From positions 62,001 to 126,000 of the forward strand of contig NZ_FZNL01000005.1 in the NCBI RefSeq assembly GCF_900187965.1: a DNA stretch of 64,000 nucleotides, given 5' to 3'. Numbering within the stretch: the first letter of the stretch is position 1; each line of letters opens with the position of its first letter. Shown one piece after another: positions 1 to 7,108 of this stretch. The stretch is from Flavobacterium sp. ov086 (GTDB lineage: Bacteria > Bacteroidota > Bacteroidia > Flavobacteriales > Flavobacteriaceae). A model generated the notes under the pieces. The model saw only the letters and a list, made by a program, of their open reading frames with translations. It had not been told where the DNA came from and searched no databases. The position numbers and the translations under genes were made by a program.

Positions 1-174
1 TGATAACAAATAGGGGAGAATCTCATTAGAAATATACTCCCCGCAGACTTTATGCTTGGGATAGTCTGATTTCTCGATCAGGCTTACTTTTAATCCTTTT
101 TGAGATAGATGTATAGCGGCTGCCAATCCGGCAAGTCCGCCACCAACAATTATTACATCTGCATCTGTTTTCAT
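1..174 (-). CDS. FAD-dependent oxidoreductase, N-terminal part (runs off window)
   Basis: The first 58 codons of a minus-strand gene are present; the rest lies left of the window. The translation opens MKTDADVIIVGGGLAGLAAA, a Rossmann GxGxxG dinucleotide-binding motif (GGGLAG at about residues 11-16) followed by an acidic residue at the end of strand 2 (LIEK), as in FAD-binding monooxygenases and geranylgeranyl-reductase-like flavoproteins. A KVCGEYIS segment follows, typical of that reductase group. The substrate cannot be told from this fragment. It is divergent from the genes at 637 onward. Confidence 0.8.
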   Translation of the reverse strand, partial: MKTDADVIIVGGGLAGLAAAIHLSQKGLKVSLIEKSDYPKHKVCGEYISNEILPYLLS

Positions 175-203
175 TCTAGTAATTTAGATATAAAATTTTG
201 GAT

Positions 204-329
204 ATGCAAACAGAAAAAGGCATAAAAAAAGCATTTAGTAAGAAATGGGATTTTAGTTTTGTGACCCGTAAAGGACAAATAAGACACCATTTCATGGAAG
301 ATTTAATGAGATTGGCTTATTATATGTAA
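204..329 (+). other. 41-codon ORF inside dispersed repeat copy 1, probably not a gene
   Basis: An ATG-initiated ORF covers most of repeat copy 1 and ends in MEDLMRLAYYM. The same reading frame is open over the matching part of the copies near 2580, 23100 and 49110, and several differences between copies fall at third codon positions. No start codon or leader is conserved upstream in the other copies. This may be the decayed 3' end of an old coding sequence rather than a live gene. Confidence 0.3.
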
Positions 330-383
330 GACTTGTCTTTGAATGACACCAACAATTTGGTTTGGATATACTGTTGGGGATTA
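221..383. repeat. Dispersed hairpin element, copy 1
   Basis: This stretch matches four other intergenic stretches in the window (2540-2700, 23059-23211, 49066-49223, 55511-55602). Shared parts are an AAATGGGATTTT arm, a GTGACCCSTAAAGGACAAAT block, a central ATGGAAGATTTAATGAGATT block and a right end resembling TTTGGTTTGGATGTCCTG. The 5' hairpin is decayed in this copy: only CATTT/AAATG still pairs. The remainder of the gap (384-636) shows nothing recognisable beyond the promoter region of the next gene. Confidence 0.8.
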
Positions 384-636
384 TTTGTAATATCATTTAA
401 ATTTATCTTATCCAGTTTAAATTTGAATCACATAGTTAATATACTTAAAAGACTGATTTAGATTTTTGTACTAAGATTTACAATAGTAAATAAGCATTTT
501 TTTAAGTAAAAAAGCAGGTATTTATACTTGTGTCATTTTTGTAATTTATCATTACTTTTATATAGTCCAAGCCAGATAGTGTACTTAAAATGACCTGAAA
601 ATTATTAGCTTTTATTTATAACTTTAAAATTAGAAA

Positions 637-1434
637 ATGTCAAATCATACTATTAATATTGGAATCAAACAACACGGGCTAAATTCGCAAGGTTTTTTCA
701 GTTATAGTGAACCTAATAATCTAATTGTGTTTGTTCATGGTTTTGGAGGTACTTCTATTGGAACATGGAATAATTTCCCAAATTATATCACATCAGAATC
801 AGAGTTTGCAAACTCTGATATTATTTTTTATGGTTATGATACTTTCAAAGGTCAAGCAGGTGATCACTCCGCGCAACTTTTTAAATTTTTAAATCTTCTA
901 GAAAATCCACTAGCGAATCATATTTTACCCATTGAACAAGGCTTACCTGAAAGGAATTACAGTAAAATTATTTTAGTTGCTCATTCTCTAGGTGCTATCT
1001 TAACAAGGCAGGCTTTAATATTTGCTATAAATGAGAATAGGTCGTGGGCTGATAAAGTTTCTTTGGCATTGTTTGCGCCTGCCCATCACGGGGCAAGTAT
1101 TGTCCATTTGGCAATGCAGGCTTTACCAGGCTTAACTGGCTTACTTGGGATTTTTGCTAAACTCAGATATCCAATTCTTAATGATTTAGATCATACTGAG
1201 GAAGGTATTATACATAGTATAAAAGAAACAACTCAAGAACTTCAAAACCAGAACAAAGGCGATTGTACTAAAGCAAAATTAGTTGTGTATGCTATGGGAG
1301 ACAATGTAGTTAGAAATTTCCAATATCTAAATGATATAACTCCGGATGTTTTAGAAGAGACAAGTCATGTATCTGTTTGCAAACCCAAAAAGGGCTTTAC
1401 AAAACCATTGGATTTGCTTAAGGCCATCATCTAA
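637..1434 (+). CDS. alpha/beta-hydrolase fold lipase/esterase-like protein
   Basis: A 265-residue protein with the alpha/beta-hydrolase signature. VFVHGFGG at about 31-38 supplies the oxyanion-hole HG, and AHSLG at 115-119 is the nucleophile elbow (Ser117; Ala replaces the usual first Gly). APAHHGASIV further on resembles the post-elbow segment of PGAP1/lipase-like hydrolases. A likely catalytic His is in ETSHVSV near the C terminus. There is no signal peptide, so it is probably cytoplasmic. The next gene starts 12 bp downstream, so the two are probably co-transcribed. The substrate is unknown. Confidence 0.75.
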   Translation: MSNHTINIGIKQHGLNSQGFFSYSEPNNLIVFVHGFGGTSIGTWNNFPNYITSESEFANSDIIFYGYDTFKGQAGDHSAQLFKFLNLLENPLANHILPIEQGLPERNYSKIILVAHSLGAILTRQALIFAINENRSWADKVSLALFAPAHHGASIVHLAMQALPGLTGLLGIFAKLRYPILNDLDHTEEGIIHSIKETTQELQNQNKGDCTKAKLVVYAMGDNVVRNFQYLNDITPDVLEETSHVSVCKPKKGFTKPLDLLKAII

Positions 1435-1446
1435 AATTAAGTATTT

Positions 1447-2436
1447 ATGGAAAACAAAGACAGAAATTACCATTCTTTAAGGGCTGAATTTTATAAAAAA
1501 AAGATGCCGTCGCAAGGATTCGATTTGATAAATCATTTAATTTCAGAAAATAGAAACAATGACTTACATTCCTTACTTGGGCATCATAGAGAAAGGGGCT
1601 ATTATGGACTTGAACTTGACCAACGATTTTGGACTGATGAGTTAATAGGATATTACAACCTTTTATTACTAGCTGTATTTGCTGGATTTATGCCCAGAAA
1701 GTTCAATAATCATTTAACACAAGAGATAATTAAAATAATGTCTGATGAAGCTGTAAAGATATATTATGAAGAGCACTATCCTTATAAATTAGCGGAATAT
1801 ACTAGGGAGTTTGCTTTTAATAAGATGGAATATAACGGAGAAACAAATGAAGATAGTTTACGAATTTTTAATGATTACATTAGTTTAAACAGATTCTTAA
1901 AAAATGATGATGATATTGACGTTTTTTTAGGAATGCTGGATTACGTTAGCTATGGTAATTACGATATTTCGCATGTTATTGAAAGTTTAAAATCATTCGA
2001 AAAATTAAGTAAAATTATTATATCAGAAAATAAATCTATTTTGGCGCAAGGTGTTTGGGGCTTTATTAAATATACCTCTTTTATAAGTCAGTTAAAAATA
2101 GTAATGGAAAGTGCTAATGACTTTCCTGTTCTTCAATCTGCCATTTGGTTATATCATGAATATTATTTCAACCGATTACAAATGAAAATGGAACTTTTCT
2201 TTGACGAGGCGTTCTTTAATCTTGAGAAGACAATGAGCAATGAGTTGCTTTTTAAAGAAATGGTTGAAGAACTATATAATCAAAATGTCCCAAAAGATTT
2301 TAATTATAAAGAATTAATGGACTTTTCGAAAAAAGAGATAAGTGACGCTAAAGGAGATATTACATATATTTTAGATGAAAGATGGAGTTTTGCTATTGCA
2401 GACTATTTCAAAGAATATCAAAGAGAAGTCTATTAA
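1447..2436 (+). CDS. hypothetical protein (329 aa), partner of the upstream hydrolase
   Basis: I do not recognise this family. The protein is soluble-looking, rich in aromatic and charged residues, with no signal peptide, membrane segment or metal-binding motif visible. Predicted helical, acidic stretches alternate throughout. It begins 12 bp after the hydrolase stop, which implies co-translation, so a functional pair is plausible. Base composition is AT-rich like its neighbour. The length, a well-formed ATG start and lack of competing frames support a real gene. Confidence 0.7.
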   Translation: MENKDRNYHSLRAEFYKKKMPSQGFDLINHLISENRNNDLHSLLGHHRERGYYGLELDQRFWTDELIGYYNLLLLAVFAGFMPRKFNNHLTQEIIKIMSDEAVKIYYEEHYPYKLAEYTREFAFNKMEYNGETNEDSLRIFNDYISLNRFLKNDDDIDVFLGMLDYVSYGNYDISHVIESLKSFEKLSKIIISENKSILAQGVWGFIKYTSFISQLKIVMESANDFPVLQSAIWLYHEYYFNRLQMKMELFFDEAFFNLEKTMSNELLFKEMVEELYNQNVPKDFNYKELMDFSKKEISDAKGDITYILDERWSFAIADYFKEYQREVY

Positions 2437-2539
2437 AAAATGATATACTATTAATTTATTACTTCTGAATTATGAGAGATTTTATTGGTAAAAAGAAGGT
2501 AAGTTGACTATAACCCAAGTTAAGTACAAAGAAGGATTC

Positions 2540-2700
2540 AAAAAAAATCCCATTTCGTAAGAAATGGGATTTTTTTTTGTGACTCCTAAAGGACAGATTT
2601 TGCACCATTTTATGGAGGATTTAAAGAGGTTAGCTTACTACAAGTAGTACCTCTTTAGATGTCTTTAGTGCTTTGGTTTGGATGTCCTGTTGGGGATTGA
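2540..2700. repeat. Dispersed hairpin element, copy 2 (most complete)
   Basis: This is the best-formed copy. It opens with a 9-bp hairpin (TCCCATTTC, loop GTAA, GAAATGGGA) followed by a T run. Next is CTCCTAAAGGACA (2583-2595), which is largely complementary to TGTCCTGTTGGGG (2683-2695). Between them AAAGAGGT pairs with ACCTCTTT around 2625-2656. Read on the minus strand it would be a closed stem with an inner hairpin followed by a rho-independent-like terminator. The rest of the 2437-2886 gap shows only the promoter elements of the next gene. Confidence 0.8.
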
Positions 2701-2861
2701 TAGGGTATTATAAAATAAGTAATTAGGGTTCGATAACTAGCTTAGGAGAATAACTAACCTGCCTGCTTATAATGATGCGGAGTGCAATAAGTCGCAGAGG
2801 ATAGGGAAGCAGAGGGTAGCCATAATACACGTTGCAAACCCAACGGTTTACAATTAATCTT

Positions 2862-2869
2862 TATATTTG
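2862..2869 (+). promoter_or_regulatory. Candidate -7 box of the SDR at 2887
   Basis: TATATTTG matches the Bacteroidota -7 consensus TAnnTTTG and lies 17 bp before the start codon. Just upstream, AAACCCAACGGTTT (2836-2849) is a small inverted repeat that could be an operator. I see no convincing -33 TTTG at the usual distance. Confidence 0.4.
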
Positions 2870-2886
2870 ATGATTAAAATACTAAA

Positions 2887-3675
2887 ATGAGCGAAAAAAC
2901 TAAACCGTATGCCTTAATAACTGGCGCCAGCAAAGGCATTGGAAAATCTATTGCTTATGAACTGGCTAGACAGGGTTATCCGTTATTGCTTGTTGCAAGA
3001 AGTGACGAGGAATTAAAAACATTATCTGATGATCTTCAAGCTAAATACGGCATCAAAGCTTCTGTTTTATCGATTGATCTTTCGACAAATGGTGCAGCGC
3101 AAAAAGTAACCAATTGGATAAAAATGAATAACTATCCGGTTGGTTTTTTAGTTAACAATGCTGGTTATGGTGTGTGGGGCAATTTTAGTCAGTCTTCTCT
3201 AACTGATCAGCTTGGCATGATGCAACTTAACATGAATGTAGTTGTAGAACTTTCACATTTATTAATACCCATACTTTCACAAGAAAAACAAGCCTACATT
3301 TTAAATATATCAAGTACTGCTGCCTACCAGGCTGTACCTACGCTGGCTGTTTATTCGGCTACAAAGGCTTTTGTTTTATCATTTACCCGCGCCTTGCGTT
3401 TCGAACTTGCCCAAACTTCAATTTCGGTAACCTGTTTTAGTCCAGGTCCGGTTGATACTGGTTTTGCTGAAAGAGCTGGTTTAAACGCTTTTAGCAAAAT
3501 GGCCGAAAAGTTCAATATGCAGCCTGATGAAGTTGCAAAAATTGCGGTAAAAGCCATGTTCAACAAAAAATCAGAAGTTATTCCAGGCTTTACAAATATC
3601 GTTTCGGTTTATGCCAACCGTATACTACCAAAGGCATTTATCGAAAAAACTGCTGCTGGAATTTATAAAGTTTAA
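2887..3675 (+). CDS. short-chain dehydrogenase/reductase (SDR)
   Basis: A 262-residue classical SDR. It has the cofactor motif TGASKGIG (12-19), NNAG (90-93), catalytic Ser142/143 in ISSTA, and YSATK (Tyr156, Lys160). It should reduce or oxidise a carbonyl/alcohol with NAD(P)H in the cytoplasm. The C-terminal part matches the acyl-type SDR group (DltE/HSD-like) often found with lipid genes. It is followed by the poly-Cys mini-ORF and the PhyH operon on the same strand, but a separate promoter lies between. The substrate cannot be assigned. Confidence 0.85.
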   Translation: MSEKTKPYALITGASKGIGKSIAYELARQGYPLLLVARSDEELKTLSDDLQAKYGIKASVLSIDLSTNGAAQKVTNWIKMNNYPVGFLVNNAGYGVWGNFSQSSLTDQLGMMQLNMNVVVELSHLLIPILSQEKQAYILNISSTAAYQAVPTLAVYSATKAFVLSFTRALRFELAQTSISVTCFSPGPVDTGFAERAGLNAFSKMAEKFNMQPDEVAKIAVKAMFNKKSEVIPGFTNIVSVYANRILPKAFIEKTAAGIYKV

Positions 3676-3704
3676 TTTTTTCAAAAAAAAATAAAGAAAA
3701 ATCT

Positions 3705-3733
3705 TTTGCAAAAGAGAAATTATAATATATTTG
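3705..3733 (+). promoter_or_regulatory. Promoter of the poly-Cys leader and PhyH operon
   Basis: TTTG (3705-3708) and TATATTTG (3726-3733) are separated by 17 bp and match the Bacteroidota -33/-7 promoter pattern. Transcription would start about 20 bp before the mini-ORF at 3761, so the mini-ORF would be the first thing translated from this transcript. Confidence 0.55.
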
Positions 3734-3760
3734 TATAAATATCTACTAATTCTATAGAGT

Positions 3761-3847
3761 ATGTCTAATAAAAGAAATATGTTTAATTTATCTGAGAGCA
3801 GAATGCACGCAAACATGCGAATGTGTTGCTGTTGTTGCTGTTGCTAA
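3761..3847 (+). CDS. 28-residue peptide ending in seven consecutive Cys (candidate cysteine leader peptide)
   Basis: The ORF encodes an N-terminal polar segment rich in Asn, Ser, Arg and Met and finishes MRMCCCCCCC before TAA. Seven consecutive Cys codons (mixed TGT and TGC) are very unlikely by chance in AT-rich DNA. It sits 28 bp after a good promoter and 53 bp before the PhyH gene. A 12-nt stem (3787-3798 with 3849-3860, one G-U pair) encloses the Cys codons. Runs of one codon in a short leader ORF are the hallmark of ribosome-mediated attenuation. A Cys-responsive leader is therefore the preferred reading, but this is inference. A metal-binding or toxic peptide is an alternative. Confidence 0.6.
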   Translation: MSNKRNMFNLSESRMHANMRMCCCCCCC

Positions 3848-3860
3848 TCTCTTAGATAAA
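3787..3860 (+). promoter_or_regulatory. Stem bracketing the Cys-codon run (possible attenuator)
   Basis: TTTATCTGAGAG (3787-3798) can pair with CTCTTAGATAAA (3849-3860) with a single G-U position. The stem closes around the seven Cys codons and the stop of the mini-ORF. A ribosome stalled on the Cys codons would prevent or remodel it. No U-run terminator follows, so control could be at translation or mRNA stability rather than termination. Confidence 0.4.
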
Positions 3861-3900
3861 ATTACAAACACTATTATTTCATTTATTAAATATATTTATC

Positions 3901-4707
3901 ATGGTATCTTCTTATAAAACCTTTACCCTTACTGAGCAATTAACTGCTGAGCAAATCAACTTTTTTAACGAATATGGCTTTATCCATTTCAAAAAATTTA
4001 TAAATCCAGAAACTGTTTCATCAATCATTGATGCCTCAAAACAAGTTGAGCAAAAATGGATTGACAATGACCTTCAAAAAATAAATGGTGTTCCTATTAA
4101 ATACGGAAAAGATTTAGATGGTTCTCCTATTGTACAGCGTTTTGCTTTTATCAATCAACATCATCAAACCTTAAGCGGCCTTTTACTTGATCCAAGATTT
4201 AATAGTCTATTACCATTGGCAGGCGATGGCGCAAGATTAGGTACCGAAGAAAAAGACGGAATGGTTTTTAATCATTATATCAACGGACCAGAAAGTAAGT
4301 TTAGTAAAATGGGGTGGCATACAGATGGTTTGAGAGATATTTTTTATGGTGTAAAATTAAACCCGATGCTCAATGTGGGTATTCACTTAAGCACTTTAAA
4401 ACCTGAAAACGGTGGCCTTAAAATTATCCCGGGTACTCACAAACAAAGTGTTTATCAAATGCTTTTTCGTAAAAAATACTTTTTAGATAATAAACCCGAT
4501 CCACAGGAAGTTTCTATCACTCCGGAAGCTGGAGATTTAACCATTCACGATGGCCGTTTGTGGCATAGAGTTGCAGAATCATCTATCCGTGGCGAAGAGA
4601 GTAGAAGGAGAGTTATTTATATTCCGATTATAGCAGGGAAATATGCTCCTAAAAATGAGAACAGCCCAACGGTTTTCTATCAACGTTTTGCGGGTATTGT
4701 TAAGTAA
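3901..4707 (+). CDS. phytanoyl-CoA dioxygenase (PhyH) family protein
   Basis: A 268-residue member of the non-haem Fe(II)/2-oxoglutarate dioxygenase fold. The iron triad is visible: HTD at 140-142 (His140, Asp142) and the distal His222 in RLWHRVAES, with a 2-oxoglutarate-binding Arg at 230 or 235-237. The family hydroxylates aliphatic chains or other small molecules using O2 and 2-oxoglutarate. There is no signal peptide. It is the first large gene of a compact operon (next start 2 bp downstream) with membrane lipid-type genes, which suggests a role in lipid or glycan-lipid tailoring. The substrate is not identifiable. Confidence 0.85.
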   Translation: MVSSYKTFTLTEQLTAEQINFFNEYGFIHFKKFINPETVSSIIDASKQVEQKWIDNDLQKINGVPIKYGKDLDGSPIVQRFAFINQHHQTLSGLLLDPRFNSLLPLAGDGARLGTEEKDGMVFNHYINGPESKFSKMGWHTDGLRDIFYGVKLNPMLNVGIHLSTLKPENGGLKIIPGTHKQSVYQMLFRKKYFLDNKPDPQEVSITPEAGDLTIHDGRLWHRVAESSIRGEESRRRVIYIPIIAGKYAPKNENSPTVFYQRFAGIVK

Positions 4708-4708
4708 T

Positions 4709-4861
4709 ATGCTGATTATTATTGCATTTAGTTATCTGGTTAGATCAGGTAAGCTAAAAAGAACCACCGATTTTTTTAAAAATACGCAAAGAAAAATAAA
4801 ATTTAAAATTATAAAAGTAGAACTGGCTATAGCATCAGGCTTACAAATATTGCGCTATTAA
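4709..4861 (+). CDS. small protein (50 aa) in the PhyH operon
   Basis: The ATG lies 2 bp after the PhyH stop, and the stop codon overlaps the ATG of the next gene (TAATG), the classic geometry of translationally coupled genes. The product starts MLIIIAFSYLVRSGKLKR, a short hydrophobic stretch followed by a strongly basic segment, so it may be membrane-associated. A longer in-frame ORF starting at 4643 exists but overlaps PhyH, so the 4709 start is preferred. The family is not recognised. Confidence 0.5.
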   Translation: MLIIIAFSYLVRSGKLKRTTDFFKNTQRKIKFKIIKVELAIASGLQILRY

Positions 4862-5547
4862 TGGAGAAGGGAACACAGGTTGAAGGTTATAGTGCCATTG
4901 TACAAAGAACATTTTCTGACCGTAAACGAACTAATATTTTAAAAAGAGCAGAACAGTCAACGATTGTATTTTTGTTGCCAAAGGTGCCTAAATTCATTTC
5001 GCCAAACGTACTCACTTTAATTGGTACACTTGGTTCAGGATTAGTTTTTTTAGCTTTTGTTTTAGGCACTTATTCAGCAAATTGGTATTTACTTTTGGGT
5101 ATTATTGGTTTGGTTATAAATTGGTTAGGCGATTCTTTAGACGGGAGATTGGCTTATTATAGAAATATTCCCCGCCGTTGGTATGGTTTTGCACTCGATA
5201 TTATTGCCGATTGGATTGGTATTGTACTTATAGGCTTTGGCTACTACATTTATGCTAAGAATGGAACACAAATAGTAGCCTTTGCTTTTGTCGCATTGTA
5301 TGGCTGGTCTATTATCATCAGCCAGTTACGCTACAAAATTACAAATGAATATAGTATAGATTCCGGCTTTGTTGGTCCAACAGAACTTAGATTTATTATT
5401 GCTTTAATTTTAATTATAGAAGTTTTATTTCAGGAATCTATTACCTATTTGGCTAGCTTAATCACCGTTATTTTATTTATAATTAATACTATAGATAGTT
5501 TAAAGCTTTTAAAGCTGGGCGATTTAAAAGATAAAAACCAAAACTGA
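4861..5547 (+). CDS. CDP-alcohol phosphatidyltransferase family membrane protein
   Basis: A 228-residue integral membrane protein with about six hydrophobic segments. The CDP-alcohol phosphotransferase motif is visible at 91-117: Asp91, Asp94-Gly95, Ala98, Gly109, Asp113 and Asp117, all correctly spaced. The Arg normally after Ala98 is Tyr99 (GDSLDGRLAYYRN), so this is a variant subgroup. The family transfers a phosphoalcohol from CDP-alcohol to a lipid or polyol acceptor. It overlaps the preceding small ORF by 1 bp and is followed 1 bp later by a GtrA gene, so membrane lipid or lipid-linked glycan synthesis is likely. Confidence 0.8.
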   Translation: MEKGTQVEGYSAIVQRTFSDRKRTNILKRAEQSTIVFLLPKVPKFISPNVLTLIGTLGSGLVFLAFVLGTYSANWYLLLGIIGLVINWLGDSLDGRLAYYRNIPRRWYGFALDIIADWIGIVLIGFGYYIYAKNGTQIVAFAFVALYGWSIIISQLRYKITNEYSIDSGFVGPTELRFIIALILIIEVLFQESITYLASLITVILFIINTIDSLKLLKLGDLKDKNQN

Positions 5548-5548
5548 T

Positions 5549-5980
5549 ATGTTTAGGAAAAAAGCCGTTTTTACTTTTCTACAAGCACAAGTCGCGGCAT
5601 TTTTAGGTGGCATTACAGATTATGGGGTAATGATTTTATTAACAGAAGTATTTAAATTGCATTTTGCCTTTTCTATTCTAATCTCCGGAATTGTTGGCGC
5701 AATTGTCAATTTCAGCATCAATAGATTTTGGGTATTTAAAAATCAATCTGGTTATAGCAGTCCCATCAATAGTCAGCTTTTTAAATTTGCGTTGGTTGTA
5801 TTGGGAAGCATTTCCTTAAAATCATTTGGTACGCTTATTTTGCAAAAAGTATTTCAAATCGATTATAGAATCGGAAGATTAATCACAGATAGTTTTGTTT
5901 CTTATGGTTTTAATTATCCACTGATTAAATATTGGGTTTTTAAGGCAAAGGATAGACAGAATGTAATTGAAAGTAATTAG
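5549..5980 (+). CDS. GtrA family membrane protein
   Basis: A 143-residue protein with four hydrophobic segments and GtrA signatures (INRFWVFKNQ after segment 2; NYPLIKYWVFK near the end). GtrA/DPMS-like proteins are associated with flipping or handling of polyprenyl-linked sugars across the inner membrane. It starts 1 bp after the phosphatidyltransferase stop, so it is part of the same operon. The last four codons and stop belong to the first unit of the imperfect tandem repeat downstream. Confidence 0.8.
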   Translation: MFRKKAVFTFLQAQVAAFLGGITDYGVMILLTEVFKLHFAFSILISGIVGAIVNFSINRFWVFKNQSGYSSPINSQLFKFALVVLGSISLKSFGTLILQKVFQIDYRIGRLITDSFVSYGFNYPLIKYWVFKAKDRQNVIESN

Positions 5981-6105
5981 AAAAATCCGTTTTTATCAGC
6001 GTTTTCGCTTTAGCGAATCCGTAGAATCAGTGTGTAATTTTGACGCGGATAAAACAGATTTACTTCGTAAAAACGCGGATAAAAACGGATTTGATTTGCG
6101 ATAAA
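5969..6105. repeat. Imperfect tandem repeat, unit 1 (overlaps GtrA 3' end)
   Basis: The unit begins GAAAGTAATTAGAAAAATCC and continues through TCAGCGTTTTCGCTTTAGCG and TAATTTTGACGCGGATAAAA. It is repeated at 6126-6231. This unit carries an extra internal stretch of about 30 bp with another ACGCGGATAAAAACGGATTT. It covers the last codons and stop of the GtrA gene, so the second unit begins with a duplicate of the gene's tail. Confidence 0.75.
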
Positions 6106-6125
6106 TTATTTAACGGTTCAATCAA

Positions 6126-6231
6126 GAAAGTAATTAGAAAATCCGTTTTCATCAGCGTTTTCGCTTTAGCGAATCAGTAAAATCAGCGTCTAATTTTGAC
6201 GCAGATAAAAACAGATTTGATTTGCAATAAT
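6126..6231. repeat. Imperfect tandem repeat, unit 2
   Basis: A second copy of the 5969 unit, starting GAAAGTAATTAG and ending GATTTGATTTGCAATAA, with scattered substitutions. Between 6232 and 6457 there is AT-rich sequence with a short CCCGATCCCCAAACTTCGGG inverted motif near 6262 and no other feature. Confidence 0.75.
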
Positions 6232-6457
6232 TTTATTTACTAAAAGCTTAACTTAATGACTTTGCCCGATCCCCAAACTTCGGGACGAGATAGATTTTAT
6301 ATATAAAAGAAGAAAACAAAAAAAACTAGTTTCTTTACACATAGCTATGTTTGTTAATATCAGTGAAACGCCTGTTATAAGTTTACAATATCTATGATTC
6401 TATGTGTTAAAAATAATTAAACCCAAAGATTTTAAATTAAAGCATAAAAATTTCATC

Positions 6458-7036
6458 ATGAATAAATTATCATTTAAAAATTTTAAAAAATCACTAATCG
6501 TTATAACGATTTTAGTAAATATACTTTCTGGAAATCTATTGGCACAATCCAAAAATCCATCGCCATTGAATTTTCCAACACCTAAAAATATAGAAAACAT
6601 GCTGTTTTACATTCAACGGGATCCAAATGTAAACACGGCTATTTATGCCATAAACTACCAGGAAAATGGAAAAATAGACAAAAGTAATCCTATAAAAGCG
6701 TATTGGATTCGATATGCCGAGAAAGGAGAAAAAAAAGATTTTAATTATATGCAACGCAAATTTGCATACGGAATAGAAAGTAAAACGGTAAATAATGAAG
6801 AGTTTGAGCTTCAATTTGTATCGTATAAAAAGTTACCCTTCACCTTGAAAAAGATAGATTCAGATCAAAAATATCATGTCTTTGTAAGTGTAAATCAAAA
6901 AAGAATACAAGTAGAAAAAATATTTGTACGTATTGAAGGAGGTTCTTTTTGGTTGCCAAATGTAAAGTATGCCGAAGTTACGGGAATTGAAACTTCCTCA
7001 AATAAAATTATTACGGAAAGAATGTTATTGAAATGA
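6458..7036 (+). CDS. DUF4833 domain protein, exported
   Basis: A 192-residue protein. I place the start at 6458, not the upstream in-frame 6404, because residues 1-27 from here form a good signal peptide ending LLAQ. The mature part matches the DUF4833 pattern: FPTP near the start, MLFYIQRDPN, NTAIYAINYQ, AYWIRYAEKG, QRKFAYGIE. The domain's function is unknown. It lies 477 bp downstream of GtrA on the same strand, with a repeat between, and may act with the PhyH/GtrA cluster in envelope lipid metabolism. That link is positional only. Confidence 0.8.
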   Translation: MNKLSFKNFKKSLIVITILVNILSGNLLAQSKNPSPLNFPTPKNIENMLFYIQRDPNVNTAIYAINYQENGKIDKSNPIKAYWIRYAEKGEKKDFNYMQRKFAYGIESKTVNNEEFELQFVSYKKLPFTLKKIDSDQKYHVFVSVNQKRIQVEKIFVRIEGGSFWLPNVKYAEVTGIETSSNKIITERMLLK

Positions 7037-7108
7037 GATAGCTATTTAAAGGTTACTCAATCGCTCAGATATGCGCAACGAAACGTATGTGATAAAAGCA
7101 TTGCAATT

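Noticed and set aside
221..329. Repeat copy 1 as a real 41-residue gene
   Set aside because: The other copies lack a conserved start, and the hairpin-bearing repeat explains the conservation better; kept only as a low-confidence note.
2540..2700. tRNA-like gene on the minus strand
   Set aside because: The CCTNTAGGGGTCAC end looks like a tRNA 3' part, but no cloverleaf, T-loop GTTCRA or anticodon arm is present.
3625..3816. Minus-strand ORF overlapping the poly-Cys leader
   Set aside because: It is antisense to the SDR end and leader region, composed of low-complexity Leu/Phe/Ser, with no homology or start context.
4643..4861. 72-codon ORF starting inside PhyH
   Set aside because: The first 22 codons overlap PhyH in another frame; only the part from 4709 has operon-like boundaries.
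6404..6457. Longer N terminus of the DUF4833 protein
   Set aside because: The extra 18 residues precede a complete signal peptide starting at 6458.
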